The translations under genes and the position numbers were made by a program. From Methylococcaceae bacterium (GTDB lineage Bacteria > Pseudomonadota > Gammaproteobacteria > Methylococcales > Methylomonadaceae), in NCBI GenBank assembly GCA_900299045.1, contig OMIH01000121.1:1-45125 (forward strand): 45,125 nt of DNA. Reading direction: 5' to 3'. The first letter of the stretch is position 1. Each line of letters opens with the position of its first letter. The notes beneath the pieces were generated by a model. That model was not told the origin of the DNA. It saw only the letters and a program-made list of their open reading frames with translations, and made no database searches. Positions 10,076-19,866 of this stretch are shown one piece after another.

Positions 10076-10904
10076 CGAAGCATTATTGTCGTCGATTTTG
10101 GAACTGGGTTGGTCGAGTTACCAATCCGTTTCAATCAATCGCTGGCAATGTGGTGTTGCGTCACACGTTGACGATTTTGTGGCGGAAGAAGTTCCCGTTG
10201 TTTTAATGTACAACGGTGTTTCTCATGTCGTCATGCTTGCAACACCGACAAATTTGGACGACTTTGCCCTTGGATTTAGTTTGACCGAGGGCATTATTTC
10301 TCAAGCATCAGAACTACAGTCCGTCAAGATATATCAACGCGCAAATGGCATTGAAGTGCAACTTAAGATTTCTGATGAATGCTTTCAACATTTAGCCAGT
10401 AAAGGACGCAATTTAACAGGACGTACGGGATGTGGATTATGTGGTTCAACAACATTAAAACAAGCCATCAAACCGGCACGTTCAGTCACGAGTGATTTAA
10501 AAGTGACTGCGATGCAATTAACCAATGCGTTGCGTGCTTTGCCTCAGCAACAGCAACTAAATCAATTAACAGGTGCTATTCATGCCGTTACGTGGGTGAC
10601 GTTAAATGATGGGTTGGTTGAGTTGCGTGAAGATGTTGGGCGGCATAATGCGCTAGACAAACTGATTGGCGCGTTACTTAAACGACATACTGATTTTAGC
10701 AATGGATTTATGATAACGACGAGTCGTGCAAGTTACGAAATGGTGCAAAAAGCAACGGCTGTTGGCGTGTCGATTTTAGTGGCTATTTCAGCACCCACCG
10801 CACTCGCTATTCGATTAGCTCAAGAGTCTGGGTTAACATTAATCGGCTTCGCGCGAGAGTCTTCGTGCGTTATATACAGTCATCCACAACGATTTACAGA
10901 GTAG
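10068..10904 (+). CDS. fdhD: Formate dehydrogenase accessory sulfurtransferase FdhD (FdsC)
   Basis: TGRTGCGLCGSTTLKQ, GAIHAVTWVTL, LREDVGRHNALDKLIGALL, TSRASYEMVQKA; overlaps the fdsA end. Confidence 0.95.
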   Translation: MPNEALLSSILELGWSSYQSVSINRWQCGVASHVDDFVAEEVPVVLMYNGVSHVVMLATPTNLDDFALGFSLTEGIISQASELQSVKIYQRANGIEVQLKISDECFQHLASKGRNLTGRTGCGLCGSTTLKQAIKPARSVTSDLKVTAMQLTNALRALPQQQQLNQLTGAIHAVTWVTLNDGLVELREDVGRHNALDKLIGALLKRHTDFSNGFMITTSRASYEMVQKATAVGVSILVAISAPTALAIRLAQESGLTLIGFARESSCVIYSHPQRFTE

Positions 10905-10910
10905 ACAATT

Positions 10911-11132
10911 ATGAGTTCAAATATTAATACATTAATAAGAATGGCAAATGACATCAGCAATTTTTTTAACGCTGATCCAGACAAAGAAATTGCAGCCGAA
11001 GGCGTGAGAAATCATATTGCAAAATCGTGGGATGTACGAATGCGTAAAGCCATTATTGACCATCTTACTCAACATAATGGTGAAGGTTTATCGCCTTTGG
11101 CAAAGACAGCCATTGGTCGTATTACCGCTTAA
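10911..11132 (+). CDS. fdsD: Formate dehydrogenase delta subunit
   Basis: 73 aa; LIRMANDISNFFNADPDKEIAAEGVRNHIAKSWDVRMRKAI, typical FdsD at the end of the fds operon. Confidence 0.93.
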   Translation: MSSNINTLIRMANDISNFFNADPDKEIAAEGVRNHIAKSWDVRMRKAIIDHLTQHNGEGLSPLAKTAIGRITA

Positions 11133-12736
11133 TCTACGGCGCAAGGAACAGCAGCAATCAATTTCTGCGTATAGGCGTGTTGAGGTTGCGTGAGTATCTG
11201 CGCAACCGCACCCTGCTCCACAATTTGACCTCGATACATGACGGCAACGTCATCGGCAATTTCCGACACAACCGCTAAATCGTGTGTGATAAATAAATAA
11301 CTCATCCCCTGCTCTTTTTGAAGTGCTTTGAGCAATTGGATAATTTGTGATTGCACGGACACATCTAAAGCACTTGTCGGTTCATCACAAATAATAACTT
11401 TTGGTTCAACGGCAAGGGCGCGAGCAATACAAATACGTTGACGCTGACCACCAGAGAATTCATGTGGATAGCGATACATCGCATTTTTAGGTAATTCGAC
11501 GCGTTGCAATAATCTACGCACACGCGCTTCGCGCTCACTTGACGACATCTCGGGACGTAGCGCACTTAAGCCTTCGGCAATAATATCACCCACCAATAAA
11601 CGCGGATTCATGGATGAAAAAGGATCTTGAAAAATAATTTGCATGGCAGCGCGTTCTTTTCGCAGGGATTCACCTGTCAAATGATGAAAAGCAATGCCAT
11701 CTAAAAAGACTTCGCCACTATTGAACGGAATTAAATGCAGTAATGCTTTCCCTAATGTCGTTTTTCCACAGCCTGATTCGCCAACCAATGCCAATGTTTT
11801 TCCACGTTGCAACGTAAAACTCACCCCATCTACCGCGCGAACTTGATCAACCACGCGCTTAAAAATACCTTTACGAATAGGGTAAAAGCAGGAAAAATTT
11901 CGCACATCAAGAAAAGCACTTGTTTCTGGCTTAATCGCTCGAGTTTCACAATTTTTCATCGATGGTAAAGCCGCAATTAATTTTTGAGTATACGCATGCG
12001 TAGGCTGATTAAAAAGCGCTTGTGCTTGCCCTACTTCGACAATTTTACCCTTTTGCATCACCGCGACACGTTGTGCGATGCTCGCAACGAGGGCTAAATC
12101 ATGGCTAATGAGCCAAAGCGCCATCCCCGTTTTTTGCTGAATGGTTTTTAGGAGCGCTAAAATTTGTGCTTGAATCGTCACATCTAACGCCGTTGTCGGC
12201 TCATCAGCAATCAGCAAATCAGGCTGACCGGCAAGTGCCATGGCAATCATCACTCGCTGACGCTGCCCACCTGATAACTGATGCGGATAATCATTAACAC
12301 GCTTTGCCGCATGAGGCAGTTCAACTTGCTCAAGCAATTCAACCACGCGTTGATTAATTATTTTTTTAGGCAAATCAAAATGCAATGTAATCACTTCAGC
12401 AATTTGCGCCCCAATTTTCATCACTGGATTGAGCGATGCAATCGGATCTTGAAAGATAATTGCAATACGCCGCCCTCGAACCTTGCACCATTCTTCTTCT
12501 GAAAAATGCGCTAAATTGTCGTTTTGTAGCGCCATAATAGCGCAATCAACAGTTGCGTTATGCGGCAAAATATTAAGTGCGGCCAGCGCTGTCATGGATT
12601 TCCCCGAACCGGACTCGCCCACTAAAGCAAACGTTTCTCCTCGACAAATATCAAAGCTAATCGCATCAACGACACTAGTATTATTGAACTTAACACTTAA
12701 GTCTTTGACTGTAAATAAACGTGCCGCTTGATTCAT
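11129..12736 (-). CDS. yejF: Dipeptide/oligopeptide ABC transporter ATP-binding protein, two ABC domains (YejF type)
   Basis: 535 aa with two complete ABC cassettes (GESGSGKS / LSGGQRQRVMIAMAL / LLIADEPTTALDV and GESGCGKTT / FSGGQRQRICIARAL / VIICDEPTSALDV) plus oligo_HPY-like HAYTQKLIAA motifs. Confidence 0.88.
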   Translation of the reverse strand: MNQAARLFTVKDLSVKFNNTSVVDAISFDICRGETFALVGESGSGKSMTALAALNILPHNATVDCAIMALQNDNLAHFSEEEWCKVRGRRIAIIFQDPIASLNPVMKIGAQIAEVITLHFDLPKKIINQRVVELLEQVELPHAAKRVNDYPHQLSGGQRQRVMIAMALAGQPDLLIADEPTTALDVTIQAQILALLKTIQQKTGMALWLISHDLALVASIAQRVAVMQKGKIVEVGQAQALFNQPTHAYTQKLIAALPSMKNCETRAIKPETSAFLDVRNFSCFYPIRKGIFKRVVDQVRAVDGVSFTLQRGKTLALVGESGCGKTTLGKALLHLIPFNSGEVFLDGIAFHHLTGESLRKERAAMQIIFQDPFSSMNPRLLVGDIIAEGLSALRPEMSSSEREARVRRLLQRVELPKNAMYRYPHEFSGGQRQRICIARALAVEPKVIICDEPTSALDVSVQSQIIQLLKALQKEQGMSYLFITHDLAVVSEIADDVAVMYRGQIVEQGAVAQILTQPQHAYTQKLIAAVPCAVD

Positions 12737-13416
12737 TTAAAGACCGTATTAATAAACAACGCAATTTGCTCAATTTCTTCCACACATAAACTATGCTCCA
12801 TTACATAATCATGCCACTCAATCGGATAACCTAACGCTTTCAAGCCATCATACGCCGCCTTTCCCACTTCGACCGCGACCACTGAATCAATAATGCCATG
12901 AGCCATAAAAATAGGCGTATGATCATTAGCTGGCGCACGTTGCGTTTTTAAACTCTCAAGCGTTGGCAAATAAGCCGATAATGCAATAACCCCTGCTAGG
13001 GGTTCTCGATAACGTAGAGCCGTGTGTAGCGCCAAAACGCCCCCTTGCGAAAAACCAACAAGCAGAATATTTTTAGATGAAATGCCTCTATCGATTTCTC
13101 TTTGGATTAATTGCTCAATGTAGTGTGCAGAACGCGCAATACCTACCTCATCGACCTCGCGTTGCAATTCATCTATGCTCAAAATATCATACCAAGCACG
13201 CATTTCCATGCCTCGATTCACCGTAATCGATTGCATAGGGGCATGCGGAAAAATAAAGCGGATACTCGATGAATCAATTAAATTTAATTCTGGCACAATC
13301 CCCTCAAAATCATGCCCATCTGCGCCCAATCCATGTAGCCAAATAATCGAATATTTGTGCGTTGATGTTGCTGGAATCTGAACGCTTTGTAGTAGATTAG
13401 CGTTTTTTTCTGTCAT
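12733..13416 (-). CDS. Carboxylesterase/phospholipase family alpha/beta hydrolase
   Basis: IIWLHGLGADGHDFEGIVPEL, RFIFPHAPMQSITVNRGMEMRAWYDI, LVGFSQGGVLAL, FMAHGIIDSVV. Confidence 0.92.
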   Translation of the reverse strand: MTEKNANLLQSVQIPATSTHKYSIIWLHGLGADGHDFEGIVPELNLIDSSSIRFIFPHAPMQSITVNRGMEMRAWYDILSIDELQREVDEVGIARSAHYIEQLIQREIDRGISSKNILLVGFSQGGVLALHTALRYREPLAGVIALSAYLPTLESLKTQRAPANDHTPIFMAHGIIDSVVAVEVGKAAYDGLKALGYPIEWHDYVMEHSLCVEEIEQIALFINTVFK

Positions 13417-13505
13417 AAAAAAAATCCAAAGAAAAGATAAATAAAATAAACAACGTTCGAATTAACACAACGCTCTGTACGCAATATCCACTTGAGAAAA
13501 GTCCT

Positions 13506-14135
13506 TCACGCGGTATCTAATGTAAATAAATTAGCATAGCAGCAAGCGGTAACTTCTGGCTCGCTCGTCATTAATCCACCAATAACTGCCAATAAATCTG
13601 CACCGGCACTAAGCAAATCATACCCGTTTTCAACTACGATTCCGCCAATCGCAACGATTGGAAGCGTTATCTGTTTCTTGGCTTTTGTCAATATCTCTAC
13701 ATCTGCCGGAGCGGCAAGTGGCTTAGAGTTTGAAGCAAAAAACCTGCCAAAAGCCACGTAATTTGCACCTTGGGCTTGAGCATCAACAGCGCGTTTTAGA
13801 TCATTATAGCAAGACACGCCAATAATCGCGCTTTCACCTAAACGCACTCGTGCTTCTACGATACTTCCATCACTTTTTCCTAAATGAACGCCATCTGCGC
13901 CCACCAGCAAAGCCAATTCAACGTTATCATTAATTAACAACGGAACATCATAGCGATGACAAAGTTGCACCAATTTTTTTGCCAGCAGAGGCGCATCAAT
14001 TGGATTTTTATCTCGGTATTGCACAAGGCGAGCACCGCCTCGCAACACAGCATGCACTTGTGCTAAAACCGCATCAATTGTTTGATTTTCTGTATGTGTA
14101 ATCGCATACAATCCACGTTTAGGCATTGGTAACAT
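13506..14135 (-). CDS. thiE: Thiamine phosphate synthase
   Basis: GLYAITH, LVQYRDKN, LLINDNVELALLVGADGVHLGKSDG, IIGVSCYN, YVAFGRFFASNSKPLA, PIVAIGGI. Confidence 0.94.
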   Translation of the reverse strand: MLPMPKRGLYAITHTENQTIDAVLAQVHAVLRGGARLVQYRDKNPIDAPLLAKKLVQLCHRYDVPLLINDNVELALLVGADGVHLGKSDGSIVEARVRLGESAIIGVSCYNDLKRAVDAQAQGANYVAFGRFFASNSKPLAAPADVEILTKAKKQITLPIVAIGGIVVENGYDLLSAGADLLAVIGGLMTSEPEVTACCYANLFTLDTA

Positions 14136-14141
14136 AACAGA

Positions 14142-14921
14142 CTACCTCCAAAATAATCGATTTGGATTGGCTTGCCCGCCGCCTGATTGATACGCACGTT
14201 GCAAACTATGCCATGTATATTCTTGCGCGTCATTAATTGCCAAGACAGGCTCAACGCCCAATGCTAATAAACAGGCAATACTTGACGCTAATGTACAGCC
14301 TGAGCCATGATAGTGTAGCGGCAGTCGTGCCCATGTATACTTTTCACTATGATTAGCATAAAACAAGTGATTGACCACGCTTTCCGTCTTTTCATCGCCA
14401 CCTGTCACCAAAACGTAATCGCATCCCAAATTCAATAAACGCTCCCCACACATTTTGATATCATTGCATTCTGTCAAGCGTCTTGCTTCTTGAACATTGG
14501 GCGTTAAAACCGTTGTTAGTGGCAACAATAGCGTGCGAATAGCCTCAATTAACGCGGTATCTGCTAACTCTTTACCTCCACCAGCAGCCAGTACAGGATC
14601 TAAAATAACGGGTACAAGCGGATATTTTTGTATAATTTCATAAACAGCGTGCACAACCTGCACATGCCCGATTAACCCAATTTTAAACGCATGGACAGGC
14701 ATATCGCACAATAAAAGATCGGCTTGCTGCACAATATCTTCTGATTTTTGAGGCATTATTTTTGCTACATTTAACGTATTCTGCATCGTTAAACAGGTAA
14801 TGACGCTGGCTGCATGACACTGATGGCTTACAATCGTTTCAATATCGGCTTGAATACCCGCGCCACCGCAAGGGTCATGCCCTGAAAATGAAATAACGAC
14901 TGGACGCTGCAAATAATTCAT
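14142..14921 (-). CDS. thiD: Hydroxymethylpyrimidine/phosphomethylpyrimidine kinase
   Basis: VISFSGHDPCGGAGIQADIETI, VILDPVLAAGGG, LTPNVQEARRL, VLVTGGD, GSGCTLASSIACLLALG. Confidence 0.93.
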   Translation of the reverse strand: MNYLQRPVVISFSGHDPCGGAGIQADIETIVSHQCHAASVITCLTMQNTLNVAKIMPQKSEDIVQQADLLLCDMPVHAFKIGLIGHVQVVHAVYEIIQKYPLVPVILDPVLAAGGGKELADTALIEAIRTLLLPLTTVLTPNVQEARRLTECNDIKMCGERLLNLGCDYVLVTGGDEKTESVVNHLFYANHSEKYTWARLPLHYHGSGCTLASSIACLLALGVEPVLAINDAQEYTWHSLQRAYQSGGGQANPNRLFWR

Positions 14922-15032
14922 AAACGCTACTTCCCTTATGTGTTATATAGTGAGATGTCATTACAAAAAAACGCTGTGGTACCGATAATAGAACGCAAAA
15001 ACTAATTATATGGTTATATTAAATTTATAGCG

Positions 15033-15046
15033 TGTTCACGTGAACA
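15033..15046. promoter_or_regulatory. Perfect 14-bp palindrome TGTTCACGTGAACA upstream of the chemoreceptor gene (operator candidate)
   Basis: Self-complementary over 14 nt, in the thiD-chemoreceptor divergent intergenic region. Confidence 0.5.
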
Positions 15047-15114
15047 TCAACTTAAATTTGTTTATGACAATCAGTTGTAATTTTATAGATTTTAACTCTT
15101 AACTGTGAATTAAC

Positions 15115-17808
15115 ATGCTTACGAATCAAGAATATGTCCTTACCGATACGGATTTGATCGTTTCAAAAACAGATTTAAAAGGCATCATTACCTACGCAAA
15201 TGACGATTTAGTTCGCATTGGTGGTTATTCAAGAAGTGAATTACTCAATTCACCCCACAGTATTTTGCGTCATCCTGATATGCCACAAGCTGTCTTTGCA
15301 GATTTATGGAAAACATTGCCATCAGGTCGTTCTTGGACAGGCATTATCAAAAATAATATCAAAAATGGGGGCTTTTATTGGGTTCGTGCCAATATTATGC
15401 CTGTTTTTGAACAGGGGAAAATTGTCGGTTATTTATCGGTTCGCTCAAAAGCATCAGCGGAAGAAATTTCCCAAGCAAGCGCGTTGTATCAAGAAATCAA
15501 AAGCGGCAAAAGCCGCATCCAATTTGATGGTGGTGAAATTATTGTACCGAGTGTGCGTCAATTTTTTGTCCGACAATTTAACCATACGTCAATCAAAACA
15601 AAATTAAGCGTATTAGTTTTAACCTCTTTGATTTTCTTTGCAAGTATTGCAGGTTACAGTAATTATGTATTGACAAACCTTCAATCGTTTTCTCAAGAAA
15701 ATATGCAAAACGTGGAAATACACGCTAAAGGTGTCAATTTATCACGAACAATTGAGGTGGAGTACGAACATCAAGTTCAACTGTTTAAAAATGCCTTATT
15801 ACGCGGTCAAGATTCCGCGATGTTTGTCAAATCCGTTAACGATTTTAATGAAAGTGGACAAAAAATTACGCATGATCTCCTCACATTAACGACTTTAATG
15901 CGTGATATGCCAGAAAAAGAAATTTTAGATTTGACAGATTCTGCTCTAAAAAACCACCATGATTTAATGGAAAAATATCACGAGGCACTTAAACTCTATC
16001 AAACTGACAATATTCACAGTATGCTTGTGGTCGACAATATGGTGAAAAATGCCGACGACGAATTTGTTCACAATATTGATGAATTAGTGGGTTTTCATCA
16101 GCAACAAATAGATAAACACATTAGCGAAAATCAATTACTTTCAACGCATGTGATGGTGCAATTTCATCATAACATTGTGATATTTGGCGTCGTAGCTGTG
16201 CTGCTTTATTTGGTTTGGTCAATCCTCACATTACTGAGTATTTTGCGTCCAATCAAACGCGCAACGCAAATGCTCAATCAAGTATCTGAAGGGAACTATA
16301 TTACCATTAACGAATTCTCTAAAAATGAACTTGGCAGTATTATGCAAGGGATTAAGATGATAGGGATTAAATTTGGTTTTGAAGCCGCAGAAGATCAGCG
16401 AACAGCAAGGGAGATGCTCCGCATTAAACAAGCCCTTGATGAAGTGAGAATGCCCGTCACATTGGCTAATAGTCAGCGAGAATTGGTTTATATGAATGTC
16501 GCGGCTAAAATGCTGTGGACGGAAATGAGTGATGAGTTGTCAAAGCGCATTCCGAATTTTTCGGTAGAAGGGATGTTTGGTCAGCGAATTTCGAGTTATT
16601 TAGAAACACAAGAAGATCAAATTACATTCAGTGAGCAATCGAGAGCACCTAAAATTATGTATATTAATTTGGGGGGCAAAAGATTACGTTTAACTGTTAT
16701 TTCCGTTTACGACGAGCACAATAATTATGTAGGTCGCGCCACGCAATGGAAGAATATTACTGTTGAATCCGTGATGGAAGATCAAATTTCAAAAATTGTT
16801 GAAGACGCCATTAGTGGAAATTTTAGAAATCGCGTGAGAATTGACGCAAAAGGCGGTTTTTTTAAAGATCTTGCGGAAGGACTCAATGTTCTTCTCGAAA
16901 CGTGTGAAAAAAGTTACGGTGATATTGCCGATGTCTTTAATGCACTTGCACAGGGTAATTTAAATAAAAAAATCACGACGCAGTATACAGGTGATTTTGA
17001 ACATATTAAAAACAATGCCAATAACACCGTACAAAAATTAACTGAAATTGTAGAATTAATTAAAACTATTACCGATAGCCTCAGTTTAAGCTCAAAAGAA
17101 ATTGCAGCAAGTAATCACGACTTATCAAATCGCACCACATCACAAGCGGGGGCATTAGAACAAACAGCGTCAAGTATGCACGAATTAAATTCAACCGTAC
17201 AAGCCAATACCGAAAATGCCAATTAAGCGAATAAATTTGTAGTGAATACATCTGATATTGCCACTAAAGGTGTCAAAGTTATTACACGTGTTGTTGATAC
17301 CATGCAGGAAATTCATGAATCATCACGCAAAGTGGTTGATATTATTTCTGTTATTGACAGCATTTCCTTTCAAACCAATATTTTAGCCTTAAATGCTGCC
17401 GTGGAAGCTGCGCGTGCAGGTGAACAAGGGCGAGGCTTTGCTGTCGTGGCAAGTGAGGTGCGCAGTTTAGCTCAACGCGCCGCAACAGCTGCAGGTGAAA
17501 TTAAGTTATTAATTAACGATTCTGTTGAGCGAATTGAGGATGGCAGCAAGCTAGTGCTTGATGCGGGGCATACAATGGAAGAAATCGTTACCTCTATTCG
17601 CACTGTCACACAGATGATTGGCGATATTTCGATTGCTTCTGATGAACAAAGTACAGGCATTGGACAAGCGAATAGTGCTATTTTAGAAATGGAAGAAATG
17701 ACACAACAAAACGCAGCGCTTGTTAAACAATCCGCCGCCACTGCTATTAGCTTGAAAGATCAAGCAATTGCGCTCGCCAATGCCGTTGATTACTTCAAGA
17801 TTGGCTAA
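15115..17808 (+). pseudogene. Methyl-accepting chemotaxis protein (Aer-like PAS, TM helices, HAMP, PAS, MCP signalling domain) interrupted by an in-frame TAA at 17224..17226
   Basis: ORFs 15115..17226 (703 aa) and 17242..17808 (188 aa) are in the same frame. The first ends ...SSMHELNSTVQANTENAN*, the next is ANKFVVNTSDIATKGVKVITRVV...; the stop falls where homologous MCPs read ENA-x-QAN. The second ORF carries the MCP hairpin (NILALNAAVEAARAGEQGRGFAVVASEVRSLAQRAA). Confidence 0.8.
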
Positions 17809-17812
17809 TTTT

Positions 17813-18481
17813 ATGCAGGCGATGATTTTAGCAGCAGGACGTGGTGAGCGAATGATGCCGCTGACAAAAAACACCCCCAAACCGCTTTTACTTGCGGCGG
17901 GAAAATCGCTCATTGAACGCCTAATTGAGCGCTTAGTGTCTGCAAAAATAACCGACATTGTTATCAATCACGCTTACTTAGGTCAGCAAATCGAAGATAC
18001 GCTAGGTGATGGCTCACAATTTGGTGCAAGCATTCGCTACTCACCGGAAGGCAACCAAGGTCTTGAAACAGCGGGAGGCATTATTCATGCGCTTCCTTTA
18101 CTTGGCGAAGCACCATTTTTAGTCGTCAATGCCGATATTGCAACGGATTTTCCTTTTCACACACTGCATGAAAAACCCATTGATTTGGCGCATCTTGTTT
18201 TAGTGCCTAATCCCTCACATCACCCGCAAGGCGATTTTCATTTAAATACAAATCACACGCTCTCCTCAAGTGACATTAATTGCTTCACGTTCAGCGGCAT
18301 CGGTCTTTACTCTCCTGAACTTTTTCGAAAAGCACCTGCAAATAGTACAAAACTCGCGCCTATTTTACGGCAAGCGATGTTAACTAATCGCGTGACAGGA
18401 GAATATTTTGGAGGATTTTGGATGGACATTGGAACACCTGCGCGATTGGAAACCTTTGAAAAACAACTTATTACCATTTAA
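17813..18481 (+). CDS. murU: Sugar-phosphate nucleotidyltransferase, N-acetylmuramate-1-phosphate uridylyltransferase (MurU)-like
   Basis: MQAMILAAGRGERMMPLTKNTPKPLLLAAGKSLIE, ETAGGIIHALPLLG, FLVVNADIATD, FWMDIGTPARLE. Start 17813 preferred over 17768. Confidence 0.85.
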   Translation: MQAMILAAGRGERMMPLTKNTPKPLLLAAGKSLIERLIERLVSAKITDIVINHAYLGQQIEDTLGDGSQFGASIRYSPEGNQGLETAGGIIHALPLLGEAPFLVVNADIATDFPFHTLHEKPIDLAHLVLVPNPSHHPQGDFHLNTNHTLSSSDINCFTFSGIGLYSPELFRKAPANSTKLAPILRQAMLTNRVTGEYFGGFWMDIGTPARLETFEKQLITI

Positions 18482-18602
18482 CTACGCATTAACTCCCCTG
18501 TAAACTCGCGTCTCGTCATATTTACTTCTATACTAAAGCGCAAATTTCATCGAAATTCTAGGTCACTCCCTTTATACAATAAAAATAAATAAGGAATAAA
18601 AC

Positions 18603-19010
18603 ATGAAAAGAGTAACATGGCAAGCGATTGGAGTAATCACACTGTTAATAGCGACCAATAGTTACGCTATTGATCACAGTATGCACACCGGCATGAGTGG
18701 TTCAAGCAGTGGCATGGCGTGCGTGAAAGCGCAGTTTTCCAAATTTGAACCTGAACATCTAGCCACTGTGTCGCCTGAATCTGAATTTTCATTTCTCGCG
18801 TTTAATATACAAAAACCTGAACAAATTGAAGTAACCATAAAATCGCAAATGATTCCCCTCTCAATCGAGCCTAAAGGTGATTTTTTTCATGTTGTAGGTA
18901 AATTACCTGCTGAATTGCGTGACACAACAGCACGCATCAATATTAAATCTGTTGCAAAAAATGAAAAATGTAATGTAGAAACGGGTTGGCTCGTTACTAT
19001 TACCCAATAA
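18603..19010 (+). CDS. Hypothetical secreted protein with Met/His-rich N-terminus
   Basis: Signal peptide (ITLLIATNSYA) followed by IDHSMHTGMSGSSSGMAC; two Cys in the mature part; no family recognised. Confidence 0.7.
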   Translation: MKRVTWQAIGVITLLIATNSYAIDHSMHTGMSGSSSGMACVKAQFSKFEPEHLATVSPESEFSFLAFNIQKPEQIEVTIKSQMIPLSIEPKGDFFHVVGKLPAELRDTTARINIKSVAKNEKCNVETGWLVTITQ

Positions 19011-19015
19011 ATATC

Positions 19016-19861
19016 ATGTTAAGTTATCGTCATGCCTTTCATGCTGGAAATTTCGCTGATGTTTTAAAGCACGTTGTATTACTCGAAATCATCACCTATT
19101 TAACACAAAAAGATAAAGCATTCTGCATCATTGATACACATGCAGGGGGTGGAAAATACGAATTAGATGGCGATTATGCCTTAAAGAATCGTGAATTTGA
19201 GAGTGGAATTAATCGATTATGGCAGCGTGACGATTTGCCTCTTTGTATCGCCAATTATGTTGCCATGCAAAAACGTTTCAACTCACAGGGGCATTTCAAT
19301 CGTTATGCTGGCTCGCCATTGCTTATCAAACAACTTCTACGACCTCAAGATAAGTTGCATTTATTTGAATTACACTCAACTGAAATAGCGGCATTAAAAC
19401 TCAATATGAAGCATGATAAACGAATCGCTATTCATCATGCCGATGGATTAAAAGAAAGTTTGAAACTACTCCCTCCCCTAGAGCGCAGAGGATTGGTATT
19501 AATCGATCCCTCGTACGAAATAAAAAGTGATTATGATCAAGTAATCAAAACACTTGCGCAAATGCACAAACGATTTTCTACAGGAACATATCTACTTTGG
19601 TATCCTGTCATCGACAGAGAACGCAATAACGCCCTAGAGAAAGCCTTAATAAAAACAGAGATACCCAATATACAATTATTTGAACTCGGTATTGCTTTAG
19701 ATGAATCAAAGCGAGGCATGACAGCAAGTGGCATGATTGTAATTAATCCGCCTTGGAACTTAGCGAAAACCATGCAAATAGCGCTACCATGGCTTGCACA
19801 ATGTTTAGGTGAAAATAATAAAGGGACTTATCGTTTTGAAACGCTAGCAGCCGAAAAATAA
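19016..19861 (+). CDS. rlmJ: 23S rRNA (adenine2030-N6)-methyltransferase RlmJ
   Basis: MLSYRHAFHAGNFADVLKHVVL, IDTHAGGGKYEL, YAGSPLLI, GLVLIDPSYE, LLWYPVIDR. Start 19016 preferred. Confidence 0.94.
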   Translation: MLSYRHAFHAGNFADVLKHVVLLEIITYLTQKDKAFCIIDTHAGGGKYELDGDYALKNREFESGINRLWQRDDLPLCIANYVAMQKRFNSQGHFNRYAGSPLLIKQLLRPQDKLHLFELHSTEIAALKLNMKHDKRIAIHHADGLKESLKLLPPLERRGLVLIDPSYEIKSDYDQVIKTLAQMHKRFSTGTYLLWYPVIDRERNNALEKALIKTEIPNIQLFELGIALDESKRGMTASGMIVINPPWNLAKTMQIALPWLAQCLGENNKGTYRFETLAAEK

Positions 19862-19866
19862 CTATT

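Noticed and set aside
15218-15607. 129-aa plus-strand ORF overlapping the chemoreceptor N-terminus
   Set aside because: Out-of-frame shadow of the PAS-coding region; no recognisable domain.
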